Below are positions 17,108-25,580 of a stretch of DNA of 40,172 nt, in pieces. This DNA comes from JANNAT01 sp031422555 (GTDB lineage Bacteria > Pseudomonadota > Alphaproteobacteria > Rhodobacterales > Rhodobacteraceae), in contig JANPLZ010000082.1 in NCBI GenBank assembly GCA_031422555.1, positions 1-40,172 on the forward strand. The letters are read 5' to 3'. The notes beneath the pieces were generated by a model. That model was not told the DNA's origin. It searched no databases and was given only the letters and a program-made list of their open reading frames with translations. Made by a program: the position numbers and the translations under genes. How positions within the stretch are numbered: position 1 is the stretch's first letter; each line of letters begins with the position of its first letter.

Positions 17108-18031
17108 TTAATACCTGATTTTCGGGTCGATCCAGGCGTAAAGCACATCGACCAACAGGTTGAAAACGATCGTCAAAAAGCCCACCAACAACGTCACCCC
17201 CATCATCACCGCATAGTCACGGTTCAACGCGGCATCGACGAAGGCCTTGCCGATACCCCCGGTCGAGAAATACATATCCACCACCACCGACCCGGTGATC
17301 ATCGCCACAAACGCCGGTCCAAGATATGAAATCACCGGGATCAGCGCAGGTTTCAGCGCGTGCCGGGTGATGACTTTCCACGTCGGCAGGCCCTTGGCCC
17401 GCGCGGTGCGGATGTGGTTCGACGTCAGCACCTCAAGCATCGACGACCGGGTGATGCGGGCAATCGACGCCATATAGGCGGTGGCCAGCGCGATCATCGG
17501 CATGATCACATAGGGCCACTTGCCCCCCTCCCAGCCGCCGCCCGGCAACCAGCCCAGCCACAGCGTGAACACCACCACCAGTATCGGGGCCATCACGAAA
17601 TTCGGCAAAACCTGCGCCCCGATGGATATGCCCACCGCCAGATAATCGGCCCAGGTGTTGTGAAAAATCGCCGCCATTACCCCCAGACTGACCCCGGCTA
17701 CCACCGCCAGCGCAAAGGCATAGGCGCCATAGGTCAGCGTGACGGGAAAACCTTGGGCGATGATTTCATTCACCGTGCGGTCTTTGTAGATGAACGACGG
17801 GCCAAAATCGAAATGCGCCACAATGCCCCAGACATAGGTGATCATCTGCCGCCACAGCGGTTGATCCAGCCCGTATTTGGCGTTCAGATTGGCCAAAATC
17901 TCGGGTGGAATGGCCCGGTCTTGGGTGAACGGCCCACCGGGGGCGGCGTGCATCAGCAAAAACGACAGCATGATCAGGATCAACAGCGTTGGAATGGCCA
18001 CCAACAACCGCTTGAAGATGAAAGACAGCAT
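17108..18031 (-). CDS. oppB: Oligopeptide ABC transporter permease (OppB-like)
   Basis: This 307-residue permease starts with the OppB-type first helix (MLSFIFKRLLVAIPTLLILIMLSFLLMH) followed by APGGPF. The extracytoplasmic loop contains YGLDQPLW and FDFGPSF. The EAA loop reads HIRTARAKGLPTWKVITRHALKPA. The ATG at 18029-18031 was chosen because GAGG stands six bases upstream and it matches the usual N terminus; a start ten codons earlier is possible in principle. It forms the channel with OppC. It lies 77 bases after oppA, behind a strong hairpin. Confidence 0.93.
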   Translation of the reverse strand: MLSFIFKRLLVAIPTLLILIMLSFLLMHAAPGGPFTQDRAIPPEILANLNAKYGLDQPLWRQMITYVWGIVAHFDFGPSFIYKDRTVNEIIAQGFPVTLTYGAYAFALAVVAGVSLGVMAAIFHNTWADYLAVGISIGAQVLPNFVMAPILVVVFTLWLGWLPGGGWEGGKWPYVIMPMIALATAYMASIARITRSSMLEVLTSNHIRTARAKGLPTWKVITRHALKPALIPVISYLGPAFVAMITGSVVVDMYFSTGGIGKAFVDAALNRDYAVMMGVTLLVGFLTIVFNLLVDVLYAWIDPKIRY

Positions 18032-18062
18032 GATTGGCCTCACCACATATGCAACGACCAAA

Positions 18063-18088
18063 GGCGGCCCCCAAGATAGGGGGCCGCC
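18063..18088 (-). terminator. Strong intergenic hairpin between oppA and oppB (attenuator or mRNA stabiliser)
   Basis: A perfect 10-bp GC-rich stem (18063-18072 with 18079-18088) closes a 6-base loop in the gap between the oppA stop and the oppB start. Only a short TTT follows on the minus strand, so termination is probably partial. In binding-protein operons such hairpins commonly give more binding protein than permease. Which role applies here is inference. Confidence 0.7.
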
Positions 18089-18108
18089 CGGCGTTGCGGG
18101 ATCAGAGT

Positions 18109-19728
18109 TTACTTCTGAATGCGGTAAAGGTCTTTTGCATACCAGGTTTGCTGCACGTTGTTTTCGGGCAGACCTTTGATATCGGACTTGATCATATCAA
18201 CCTTGGCATAGTGGTAGATCGGGATCATCGGCATTTCGGCTGCCAGAATTTCCTCGGCCTTCGTGTAGTTCGGGCTTGGATCGGCCAAGGTCTTGGCCTC
18301 TTTCAGCAAGGCATCATAGGCGTCATTGGCAAACTTGGCGTCGTTCTGGCCGGAATACTGGGTGAACAGGTCCAAATAGGTTGACGCTTCGTTATAGTCG
18401 CCGCACCACGCGTAACGGGCCATCTCGAAATCGCCCGCTTTCATCTTGTCTGTGTGAACTTTCCATTCAAAGTTCTGCGGCGTCAACTCGACCGCCAGCT
18501 TTTGCTTCCACATCTGCTGCACCGCCACGGCGATTTTCTGGTGCGCTTCGGAAGTGTTGTAGTTGATAGTCAGCTTCAGCGGATTTTCGGCGGTAAAGCC
18601 CGCTTCGGCCAGCAGTTCGGCGGCCTTGGTGTCGCGCTCGGCCTGAGTCCAGGTCGAATAGTCGATCACCGGAACGGTAAAGCCGTTCAGCGCCCAATGG
18701 GTCCAGTTATAGGCGGGCCGTTGCCCCCCCTGCAGGATGTTGTTCACCACGATATCGCGGTCCAGCGCATACGACAGCGCCTTGCGCACCCGCACGTCTT
18801 TCAGCGCCGGGTTACCTACACCTTCGCCAAGGTTCATGATGTAAGTGTAAGAACAGGAATAAGGCGTCGATTTTGCCTCATCAGGGAATTCCGCCGACAG
18901 GCGCGGGAACTGGCCTGCGGGCACCGTGGTGCGGTCCAGTTCGCCTGCCTGAAAGCGCACAAGCGCGGCGTTTTCGTCATTGATCGTCAGCGCCGTGATT
19001 GGCGACATGATCACCGATGCGGCGTCCCAGTAGGTTGGCGATTTTTCCATCACCACTTTTTCGCCCGGGATATGTTCTTTCAGCAGATACGGCCCGTTGC
19101 CGACAAGGTTCTCTGGCTTGGTCCAGTCGGCACCAAATTTGGCCTCATTGGCCTTGTTGGACGGAAAGGTTGACGGGTGGGTCAGCATTTTGGTGAAATA
19201 GGGCAGGGGGGCCAGAATTTTGACCTCTAACGTGTTGGCATCAATGGCCTTTACGCCCAGTTCTGCCGGCGGCTTGGTGCCTGCGATCACTTCGGCGGCG
19301 TTCACCACCTGCATCAGTTCCATATACCATGCGTATTCCGACGCTGTGGCCGGATCGACCAGCCGCTGCCAGCCGTCGACGTAATCCTGCGCCACAACCG
19401 GATCACCGTTTGACCATTTGGCCTCGGGGCGCAGCTTGAAGGTGTAGGTGGTCAGATCTTCGGAAACGGTGTTCTCCAAAGCGCCTGCTGGCACCAGATT
19501 GCCGTCGCCGTCTTCGTCATAAAGCCCTTCGAACAACGACCGGGCCACATCGCTGTCTTCGACAGAGGCCAGAATATGCGGATCAATCGACTTGATCGCA
19601 TCCAGCATCCAATAGGAATAGGCTTGGTTGGCCGCCAATTCCTCGCCCGTCACCGGGTGCTTTTCCGCCAGTGCAGCACCGGTCAGCGCAAAGCCAAGGA
19701 TCGTGGAAAGTAGCAAGTGCTTTTTCAT
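18109..19728 (-). CDS. oppA: Periplasmic oligopeptide-binding protein (OppA-like)
   Basis: This 539-residue family 5 solute-binding protein captures oligopeptides for OppBCDF. The signal peptide is classical: MKK, a hydrophobic core (LLLSTILGFALTGA) and cleavage at about ALA/EKH near residue 21. Mature-protein hallmarks are DSDVARSLFEGLYDED, YTFKLRPEAKWSNGDPVVAQDYVDGW, VGNGPYLLKEHIPGEKVVMEKSPTYWD and VRKALSYALDRD, which resemble E. coli OppA. A very good ribosome site (GGGAGGT) lies about six bases before the ATG. The 5' leader holds a small hairpin (6-bp stem, 19753-19769). No obvious promoter was picked out in the 177-base gap that separates it from modC. It is the first gene of oppABCDF. 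Confidence 0.94.
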   Translation of the reverse strand: MKKHLLLSTILGFALTGAALAEKHPVTGEELAANQAYSYWMLDAIKSIDPHILASVEDSDVARSLFEGLYDEDGDGNLVPAGALENTVSEDLTTYTFKLRPEAKWSNGDPVVAQDYVDGWQRLVDPATASEYAWYMELMQVVNAAEVIAGTKPPAELGVKAIDANTLEVKILAPLPYFTKMLTHPSTFPSNKANEAKFGADWTKPENLVGNGPYLLKEHIPGEKVVMEKSPTYWDAASVIMSPITALTINDENAALVRFQAGELDRTTVPAGQFPRLSAEFPDEAKSTPYSCSYTYIMNLGEGVGNPALKDVRVRKALSYALDRDIVVNNILQGGQRPAYNWTHWALNGFTVPVIDYSTWTQAERDTKAAELLAEAGFTAENPLKLTINYNTSEAHQKIAVAVQQMWKQKLAVELTPQNFEWKVHTDKMKAGDFEMARYAWCGDYNEASTYLDLFTQYSGQNDAKFANDAYDALLKEAKTLADPSPNYTKAEEILAAEMPMIPIYHYAKVDMIKSDIKGLPENNVQQTWYAKDLYRIQK

Positions 19729-19905
19729 CTAAAGACCTCCCTTTGTTGATTGCGTGGCCTTGTGCCACGGATATGTCCCGACACTAAGACCGCAGGTTGC
19801 AGAGGCAAGGCATATTTGCCGGATCGGCGTTACGACGTTATGTCGATTTGTAAGATCGGGCAGGCATTCTGCTGTGTCGGGGGGCAAAACGGCTGGGACT
19901 GCTGA

Positions 19906-21006
19906 TCAAACAGGCAGGTTTTGCGCCGCAATCACCACCCGCGTCGATGACAAGGATTTGACAATTGCAAAACAGCCAACCCCCGGGGCAAGGCCAAGAT
20001 TTTCGCCCGACCGCCGCGTGATGCGGGCCAGCAGCCGATCGTTGCCTGCGCGCAGCTCCACCAGCACACCGGGGCCATCGCCGCCGCGCACCGCCACAAC
20101 CGTCACCGGCACGATGTTCAGCGCCGAGATGCCTTCGGGGCGGCTGCGCGCCAGCATCACGTCTTGCGCCTGCACCCGCAGCCGCAGGGTGGTGCCGATG
20201 GCCGCCTCAATGCGCGGCACAAACAGCGGCCCCGCTGAACACATCAACCGGGTGATGCCATCGTCTTCTTGTGCCACCACCACGGCCGTCAGGGTGGCCC
20301 CCACCTCGGCCAGACCAATGCTGCGCAGCGCCAAAGGATCAACCAGAACATCGGCCACCAGCCCGGCGCGCACCACCTGCCCGGCCTGCAAAACCACCAC
20401 CGTATCTGCCAGCATCTGGGCCTCGTCCATATCATGCGTCACCAGAACCACCGGCATGTTCAGCACTGTCCGTAGGCTGCGGATGCCCTCGTAAAGCCCT
20501 TCGCGGGTCGGGCGGTCTACCGCCGAAAACGGCTCGTCCAGCAGCAACACTTGCGGGCCCCGCGCCAAAGCCCGCGCCACCGCCACGCGCTGTTGCTGAC
20601 CGCCCGACAGCATCGCCGGGTGCCGGTTTGCCAAATCGTGCAGATCGACCAAGGCAAGGATCCGCAGTGCCTCGGCCAGGCGCGCAGGTGCTGTCAGATG
20701 CCCCAGTGCCGCCATCACATTCTGCGCCGCAGTCATATGCGGAAACAGAGCATAGGATTGCGCCACCATCCCAATCCGCCGCGCAGGCACCGGCAGGTGA
20801 ACGCCCGCCGCCGTATCCGTCCAGACCGCGCCGTTGACGGAAATCTTGGCGGTCTTGGGCGTAAACAACCCCGCAACCGCCCGCAACACGGTGGTTTTAC
20901 CCGACCCCGACGGCCCGACCAGCGCCAAAATCTGCCCGGCCTGCACCTCAAACGCCACGTTGAGCGGGATCGGCGACATCGCCTGCAAATCAACCTGAAG
21001 GGCCAT
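19906..21006 (-). CDS. modC: Molybdate ABC transporter ATP-binding protein
   Basis: This 366-residue ATPase drives molybdate uptake through ModB. It has Walker A GPSGSGKT, signature LSGGQQQR, Walker B LLLDEPFSAVD and the switch His in VTHDMDEA. The C-terminal third is a MOP/TOBE domain (LRLRVQAQDVMLARSRPEGISALNIVPVTV), whose RPEGISALN segment is the oxyanion-binding motif typical of ModC and distinguishes it from sulfate or spermidine ATPases. The ATG at 21004-21006 overlaps the modB stop (TGATG); a GTG directly before it is an alternative start. It is last in modABC. Confidence 0.93.
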   Translation of the reverse strand: MALQVDLQAMSPIPLNVAFEVQAGQILALVGPSGSGKTTVLRAVAGLFTPKTAKISVNGAVWTDTAAGVHLPVPARRIGMVAQSYALFPHMTAAQNVMAALGHLTAPARLAEALRILALVDLHDLANRHPAMLSGGQQQRVAVARALARGPQVLLLDEPFSAVDRPTREGLYEGIRSLRTVLNMPVVLVTHDMDEAQMLADTVVVLQAGQVVRAGLVADVLVDPLALRSIGLAEVGATLTAVVVAQEDDGITRLMCSAGPLFVPRIEAAIGTTLRLRVQAQDVMLARSRPEGISALNIVPVTVVAVRGGDGPGVLVELRAGNDRLLARITRRSGENLGLAPGVGCFAIVKSLSSTRVVIAAQNLPV

Positions 21007-21674
21007 CACGTAAACCTGCGGCCAAACCGCGCCGACAGCCAGAACGTGACCGAAATCGTGGTCAGCGATATCACCAGCAACACCGCCGCCATCGCGCCCG
21101 CCCCGGCGGTATCGAACCCCTGCACCCGGTCATAGATAGATATCGCGATGGTTTTGGTCTGGCCGGGGATCGACCCGCCCACCATCAGCACGATGCCAAA
21201 TTCGCCCAACGTATGGGCAAAACACAACACCATCGCAGTAACCACGCCGGGCCATGCCAGCGGCAGTTCCACCCGCGCCAAGGCCGTCATCGGGCGCATG
21301 CCGCAACAGGCCGCAGCCTCACGCAGTGCCAACGGGATGGACTCAAACCCGCGCTGGGCGGGCTGGATCGCAAAGGGCAGGTTGAAAATCACCGAGGCCA
21401 GCACCAGACCTTCAAAACTGAACACCAGTGGCTGGCCAAACACCCCGGCCCATGCCGCACCAATGGGAGAGCCCGCCCCGAACGCCACCAGCAAATAAAA
21501 TCCGAACACCGTCGGTGGCAGCACCAATGGCAACGCCACCAACGCCTCGGCAATGCCTTTGCCGCGAAACTGGCGGTATGCCAGAAATCGGCCCGCAAAC
21601 ACCGAAACCGGCAGCAAAATCGCCACCGTCCAGGCTGCCAGTTGTAACGACAGCCAAAGTGCTGCCCAATCCAT
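21006..21674 (-). CDS. modB: Molybdate ABC transporter permease
   Basis: This 222-residue inner-membrane protein of the binding-protein-dependent permease family has about five helices. Typical ModB features are the N-terminal WAALWLSLQLAAWTVAILLPVSV, LPLVLPPTVFGFYLLVAFG, the EAA-type loop LREAAACCGMRPMTALARVELPLAWPG and FAHTLGEFGIVLMVGGSIPGQTKTIAISIYD. It starts three bases after the modA stop and its stop overlaps modC, so the three genes are co-translated. Confidence 0.94.
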   Translation of the reverse strand: MDWAALWLSLQLAAWTVAILLPVSVFAGRFLAYRQFRGKGIAEALVALPLVLPPTVFGFYLLVAFGAGSPIGAAWAGVFGQPLVFSFEGLVLASVIFNLPFAIQPAQRGFESIPLALREAAACCGMRPMTALARVELPLAWPGVVTAMVLCFAHTLGEFGIVLMVGGSIPGQTKTIAISIYDRVQGFDTAGAGAMAAVLLVISLTTISVTFWLSARFGRRFT

Positions 21675-21677
21675 CCG

Positions 21678-22454
21678 CTATCCCGCCACTGGCAAAGTAA
21701 ATCCTGCCGCATCAAAGGCGGATCGGGCGGCTGGCCCCTGCAAATAGGCGTAAAACGCCGATGCCACCGTACCCGCGCCCTTGATCAGAGCCATGCGTTG
21801 GCGCAGCGGGTTGTGCCAATCGGCGGGGATCAGGGCGGATTTGCCCGCGGCGGCCAGTTTAGGTGTCAGCGCCAGCGATTGCGCGATAATTCCGCCTTGC
21901 GCGTTGCCCGACAGGGCAAATTGCGCCGCCTGCGAGACGTTTTCGCCCAAAACCAACATTGGTTGAATGGTGTCCCACAAGGCTTGGTGCTGCAACGCTT
22001 CGCGCGCCCTTGCCCCGTATGGCGCGTGGTCCGGGTTGGCGATGGCAAAATGCGTCACCCGCCCGTCGCGCAGCCCCGCCGCGAGGTCAGTCAGCGTGCC
22101 GTCTGCCATCAGCGGCGATCCCGCAGGCACCACCAGCGCAATCCGGCCAATGCCGTATAAAACGCCTTGATCAACGGCAAAGCCATCCTTCGCCAGATCC
22201 AGAATAAAATCCTCATCCGCCGCCATAAACATCTCAAATGGCGCGCCTTGGCGAATTTGGCGGGCGAAATTCCCGGTTGATCCAAAAGACAGCGCCACGT
22301 CCATGCCGCTGGTGTCGCGAAACCCGGTGGCAATATCTTGCAGCACAAACTGCAAATCAGACGCGGCGGCAATCACAGGCACCACCGCCGCTGCAGGCGC
22401 GCGCCCGGCCATCAACGTGGCCGCCGCCAATCCCAACACTGCTCTGCGTCGCAT
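21678..22454 (-). CDS. modA: Periplasmic molybdate-binding protein
   Basis: This 258-residue family 1-type oxyanion-binding protein has an Arg-rich signal peptide (MRRRAVLGLAAATLMAGRAPAAA). The mature part starts with IAAASDLQFVLQDIA and SFGSTGNFARQIRQGAPFEMFMAADEDF, where the ASDL and GSTG serines bind the oxyanion in ModA; IANPDHAPYGARAREAL and the GENVSQAAQFA segment follow. The ATG at 22452-22454 was chosen, but a GTG two codons upstream (22458-22460) has the better spacing from the GGGGG ribosome site and may be the true start. The open frame runs on upstream through tRNA-Ser, which is not coding. Confidence 0.93.
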   Translation of the reverse strand: MRRRAVLGLAAATLMAGRAPAAAVVPVIAAASDLQFVLQDIATGFRDTSGMDVALSFGSTGNFARQIRQGAPFEMFMAADEDFILDLAKDGFAVDQGVLYGIGRIALVVPAGSPLMADGTLTDLAAGLRDGRVTHFAIANPDHAPYGARAREALQHQALWDTIQPMLVLGENVSQAAQFALSGNAQGGIIAQSLALTPKLAAAGKSALIPADWHNPLRQRMALIKGAGTVASAFYAYLQGPAARSAFDAAGFTLPVAG

Positions 22455-22487
22455 ATGCACACGGTGCCCCCTTTTGACCCACCCCAA

Positions 22488-22517
22488 AACATACCGCCCA
22501 CGGCATCCGCCGGGCAA
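22488..22517 (-). promoter_or_regulatory. Candidate sigma-70 promoter of modABC
   Basis: On the minus strand TTGCCC (complement of 22512-22517) and TATGTT (complement of 22488-22493) are 18 bases apart, about 35 bases upstream of modA. I looked for a ModE-type palindrome and for a molybdenum cofactor riboswitch in the 110-base gap and saw neither. Confidence 0.4.
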
Positions 22518-22563
22518 GCGCAATTTCCGGAAGGGTTGGGGGCGAGGGCATATCAAGAGTTTT

Positions 22564-22653
22564 TGGCGGAAGCGGTGGGATTCGAACCCACGGTGGGCTT
22601 CCACCCACGCTCAGTTAGCAACCGAGTGCTTTCGGCCTCTCAGCCACGCTTCC
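22564..22653 (-). tRNA. tRNA-Ser (anticodon GCU)
   Basis: A class II tRNA with a long variable arm folds on the minus strand. The acceptor stem GGAAGCG pairs with CGCTTCC, the D arm begins TGGCTGAGAGG, the anticodon loop is TTGCTAA (complement of 22615-22621, anticodon at 22617-22619), the variable arm is GCGTGGGTGGAAGCCCACC-like, and the T loop is TTCGAAT. The discriminator is G and the CCA end is encoded. It reads AGC and AGU serine codons. Confidence 0.96.
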
Positions 22654-22662
22654 GTTGATTTC

Positions 22663-22691
22663 CGTTTAGCAATGCGCGCTTTTGGGGGCAA
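22663..22691 (-). promoter_or_regulatory. Candidate promoter of tRNA-Ser
   Basis: On the minus strand TTGCCC (complement of 22686-22691) and TAAACG (complement of 22663-22668) are 17 bases apart, and the second element ends ten bases before the mature tRNA. The -35 hexamer is the same as that proposed for modABC. Confidence 0.45.
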
Positions 22692-22734
22692 GAGGGAAAG
22701 CCGAACATTGTTGCTGGGGCCACCGCAAACTTTG

Positions 22735-23385
22735 CTACAATCCTGATGGAAATATGGTCTTGGCGATCACCTGTATAGGCTGATCAAAATCGAACACGGA
22801 CGCAATCAGGCTGCGGTCTCCGGGCATGAAATACTGCTTAAGCGACTGTGCCGGCGGTGCCACTTGCACCGGCACCCCGGCGCTTCGTCTTTGGGCATTG
22901 TCCGGGCTTAGGGTTCCGGTGGCGGGCTTGCCATGGCCAACCCAGGCCTTCATCGGCTTTAGAAGCCGTCCACGCCCGACATAGCCGCAATCATGCCAAC
23001 CGGGCGGTATCACCAACAAGGCCTGCGCGGCCCGTGCCAACGACAGGTCAAACTTTAGCGCCCAATCCCTGATCGCCAGCGCATTTTCATAGTCAATCCA
23101 CCAGCCGCCCGCCATTGACGACTTTGCCCCATACCGATTGTGCGCAATCGTTCCGAAAAAGCGAAAATAGACGCCCGGATGCATCTTGGTTTCCTGCGGG
23201 CTGAACATTCCGCCGTTCTGCACGGCAAAGCCGTCCCCCTCTTCGATCAGATCAACCGAAGCCCCCATCGGCCCCATCGAAATACCGCTGGGTTTCATGC
23301 CTTTGGCGATAGATTGCCAGAACGGTCTGCCCATGCCTTCAAAGCAATGAAAATTATTCGTTGGTCTGGTTTTTTCGGACGCCAT
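22735..23385 (-). CDS. Unrecognised 216-residue protein
   Basis: I do not recognise this protein. It is soluble, with no signal peptide or membrane segment, and rich in Gly, Trp and aromatic residues in its centre (VYFRFFGTIAHNRYG, GGWWIDYENALAIRDWALKFDLSLARAAQALLVIPPGWHDCGYVGRGRL). A proline/alanine stretch (SAGVPVQVAPPAQS) precedes a C-terminal segment (LIASVFDFDQPIQVI). The IDYEN..AIRDWA helix followed by a WHDCGYVGRG turn suggests a defined fold rather than a shadow frame. The ATG at 23383-23385 was chosen over a TTG four codons upstream; only a weak GGAA site is present. It stands alone between tRNA-Ser and ychF, on the same strand as both. Confidence 0.6.
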   Translation of the reverse strand: MASEKTRPTNNFHCFEGMGRPFWQSIAKGMKPSGISMGPMGASVDLIEEGDGFAVQNGGMFSPQETKMHPGVYFRFFGTIAHNRYGAKSSMAGGWWIDYENALAIRDWALKFDLSLARAAQALLVIPPGWHDCGYVGRGRLLKPMKAWVGHGKPATGTLSPDNAQRRSAGVPVQVAPPAQSLKQYFMPGDRSLIASVFDFDQPIQVIAKTIFPSGL

Positions 23386-23470
23386 GAAATTTTCCAATCA
23401 AATCGTGTAATATATCGGATCAGATTACCAAGAACGCCGCGCGGGTCCACAAGTTTATAGGTGATGGATT

Positions 23471-24571
23471 TCAGCCACTGAACAAGAAATGCAACACGTC
23501 GCCGTCTTTGACCTCATAGGTCTTGCCTTCAACCCTGAACTTGCCCGCCTCTTTCGCGCCCGCCTCGCCGTTGCCCGCAACATAGTCGTCGTAGGCGACG
23601 GTTTCTGATCGGATAAAGCCCTTTTCAAAATCGCCATGGATCACGCCGGCGGCTTGCGGGGCCAGCATGCCTTTGGGAATGGTCCAGGCGCGGGCTTCTT
23701 TGGGGCCCACGGTAAAATAAGTTGAAAGCCCCAAAAGCGCATAGCCCGCCTTGATCAGCCGGTCCAAACCAGCCTCGTGCAGCCCCATTTCTTCCAAAAA
23801 CATCGCGGCTTCGTCATTGGCAAGTTGGCTGATTTCTTCCTCGATCCGGGCCGAGATCACCACCATCGCCGCACCCTGGGCCTGCGCCATCGCCGCCACC
23901 CGCGCCGATTGCGAATTGCCGTTGGCGGCACAGGCCTCTTCGACATTGCAGACATAAAGCACCGGTTTTGATGTCAAAAGCTGCAACAAGCGCCATTGCC
24001 GCTGATCTTCTTCCACCACTTTGACCGACCGCGCCGGCAGGCCCTTTTCCAGCGCTACCAGCGCCATCTTCAGCAGCCGGTCTTGATCGCCTGCGTCTTT
24101 GTCCGCGCCACCGCGCAGTTTGCGCGCCAAGTTGGCCAACCGCTTTTCGATTGATTCCAGATCGGCCAGCATCAGTTCGGTTTCGATGGTTTCGGCATCC
24201 GCCACCGGATCAATCCGACCTTCGACATGGGTGATGTCGCCGTCTTCAAAACAGCGCAGCACATGGGCAATCGCGTCACATTCGCGGATATTGGCCAGAA
24301 ATTGATTGCCCAAGCCCTCGCCCTTGGACGCGCCACGCACCAGACCCGCGATATCCACAAAAGTCATCCGCGTCGGGATGATCTGTTTGCTGCCCGCAAT
24401 CGCCGCCAGCGTATCCAGCCGCGCATCTGGCACCGCCACTTCGCCGACATTAGGCTCAATAGTGCAAAACGGAAAATTTGCCGCCTGCGCCGCCGCAGTG
24501 CGGGTTAACGCATTGAAAAGCGTCGATTTTCCGACATTCGGCATGCCCACGATGCCCATCTTGAAACCCAT
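23471..24571 (-). CDS. ychF: Ribosome-associated ATPase YchF (Obg-like)
   Basis: This 366-residue P-loop protein of the Obg family hydrolyses ATP rather than GTP, binds ribosomes and is redox-regulated in E. coli. The G domain starts GIVGMPNVGKSTLFNALT (G1) with DIAGLVRGASKGEGLGNQFL (G3), and the NKxD motif is replaced by CNVEE, as expected for the ATP-specific subgroup. A coiled insertion (IETELMLADLESIEKRLANLARKL) and a C-terminal TGS domain (ending VKDGDVLHFLFSG) complete the family layout. GGGAG lies about eight bases before the ATG. It diverges from trpA across about 130 bases. Confidence 0.96.
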   Translation of the reverse strand: MGFKMGIVGMPNVGKSTLFNALTRTAAAQAANFPFCTIEPNVGEVAVPDARLDTLAAIAGSKQIIPTRMTFVDIAGLVRGASKGEGLGNQFLANIRECDAIAHVLRCFEDGDITHVEGRIDPVADAETIETELMLADLESIEKRLANLARKLRGGADKDAGDQDRLLKMALVALEKGLPARSVKVVEEDQRQWRLLQLLTSKPVLYVCNVEEACAANGNSQSARVAAMAQAQGAAMVVISARIEEEISQLANDEAAMFLEEMGLHEAGLDRLIKAGYALLGLSTYFTVGPKEARAWTIPKGMLAPQAAGVIHGDFEKGFIRSETVAYDDYVAGNGEAGAKEAGKFRVEGKTYEVKDGDVLHFLFSG

Positions 24572-24700
24572 GACCGCTCTCCCATTTCACCGCGCCTTTT
24601 AGGGGCAGCGGCGTCAAGGTTCAAGCATTGCCGCGCCGCGCATCTGACAGCCATTGATTTTCCCATCCCGCCCGTGCAAACCGAAGGGGAATTCACACTC

Positions 24701-25504
24701 ATGGGCCGGAATATGACCAGAATCGACGCAACGTTTGCCGCCCTGAAGCAGCGCAACAAAAAGGCCTTCGTCGCCTATATCATGGCGGGCGATCCTGATG
24801 TCGACCGCGCTTTGGCGGTGATGCAGGGTCTGCCGGGCGCCGGGGTTGACGTGATCGAATTGGGCCTGCCGTTTACCGATCCGATGGCGGATGGCCCGAC
24901 GATCCAACTGGCAGGTCAGCGCGCGCTGGAAAGCGGTATGACATTGGATAAGACGTTGAAAATGGTGCGCGATTTTCGGGCGGGCGACGATAAGACGCCG
25001 ATTGTGTTGATGGGTTATTACAACCCGATCTATGCGCGCGGTGTCGATCTTTTCTTGCAGCAGGCGAAATCGGCGGGCATCGACGGGTTGATCATCGTCG
25101 ATCTGCCGCCCGAAGAAGACGCCGAACTGTGCCTGCCTGCCCAAGCCGCCGGGCTAAACTTTATTCGTCTGGCCACGCCCACCACCGATGCCAAACGCCT
25201 GCCTACGGTTTTGAAAAATACCTCGGGGTTTGTGTATTACGTGTCGGTCACCGGTATCACGGGCGCTGCGGCGGCGGTGGCGGGCGATGTTGGCCCCGAA
25301 GTGGCACGGATCAAGGCATCGACCGATTTGCCGGTGATCGTCGGCTTTGGCATCTCAACCCCTGATCAGGCCCGCGCCATCGCGGGCGTCGCGGATGGCT
25401 GCGTCGTGGGATCGGCGATTGTGCAGGAAATCAGCACTGGTAAACCGGTGGCCGAAGTGCTGGCTTTTGTCGCCGAATTGGCCGCAGGGGCGCATTCGGC
25501 GTAA
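24701..25504 (+). CDS. trpA: Tryptophan synthase alpha subunit
   Basis: This subunit (267 residues from the chosen start) cleaves indole-3-glycerol phosphate to indole and glyceraldehyde 3-phosphate and passes indole to TrpB. The TIM barrel shows the catalytic pair Glu53 and Asp64 (VIELGLPFTDPMADGP), the loops GYYNPIYARG and SVTGITGAAA, and the phosphate-binding GFGIST. The start is uncertain. The ATG at 24701 has AGGGG eleven bases upstream, while the ATG at 24713 gives the N terminus usual for relatives (MTRIDATF) but has no good site. A GTG at 24674 is also in frame. No trpB is adjacent, so this gene is separated from the rest of the pathway. Confidence 0.95.
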   Translation: MGRNMTRIDATFAALKQRNKKAFVAYIMAGDPDVDRALAVMQGLPGAGVDVIELGLPFTDPMADGPTIQLAGQRALESGMTLDKTLKMVRDFRAGDDKTPIVLMGYYNPIYARGVDLFLQQAKSAGIDGLIIVDLPPEEDAELCLPAQAAGLNFIRLATPTTDAKRLPTVLKNTSGFVYYVSVTGITGAAAAVAGDVGPEVARIKASTDLPVIVGFGISTPDQARAIAGVADGCVVGSAIVQEISTGKPVAEVLAFVAELAAGAHSA

Positions 25505-25543
25505 AATCCACGACGTGACGCCGGTTGCAGTTACCCCGCCCTA

Positions 25544-25564
25544 TTGGTAAGCAGATATTACCAA
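25544..25564. promoter_or_regulatory. Inverted repeat ahead of the hydroxy-acid dehydrogenase gene, candidate operator
   Basis: A perfect 7-bp inverted repeat, TTGGTAA and TTACCAA, is separated by 7 bases and ends 16 bases before the start codon. A third related half-site, TTACC, lies at 25531-25535. TGGT/ACCA half-sites recall those of GntR-family regulators such as LldR or PdhR, but the spacing here is wider than theirs, so the regulator is unknown. Confidence 0.5.
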
Positions 25565-25580
25565 AGCGAAGGGTTAGCCC

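Noticed and set aside
22455..22563. Molybdenum cofactor riboswitch or ModE box before modA
   Set aside because: The gap is only about 110 bases, shows no Moco riboswitch-like conserved core and has no ModE-like ATCGNTATATA palindrome.
22560..22735. Integration site of a genomic island at tRNA-Ser
   Set aside because: I found no repeated tRNA 3' fragment elsewhere in the window, and no integrase. The genes on the 3' side are the ordinary modABC operon.
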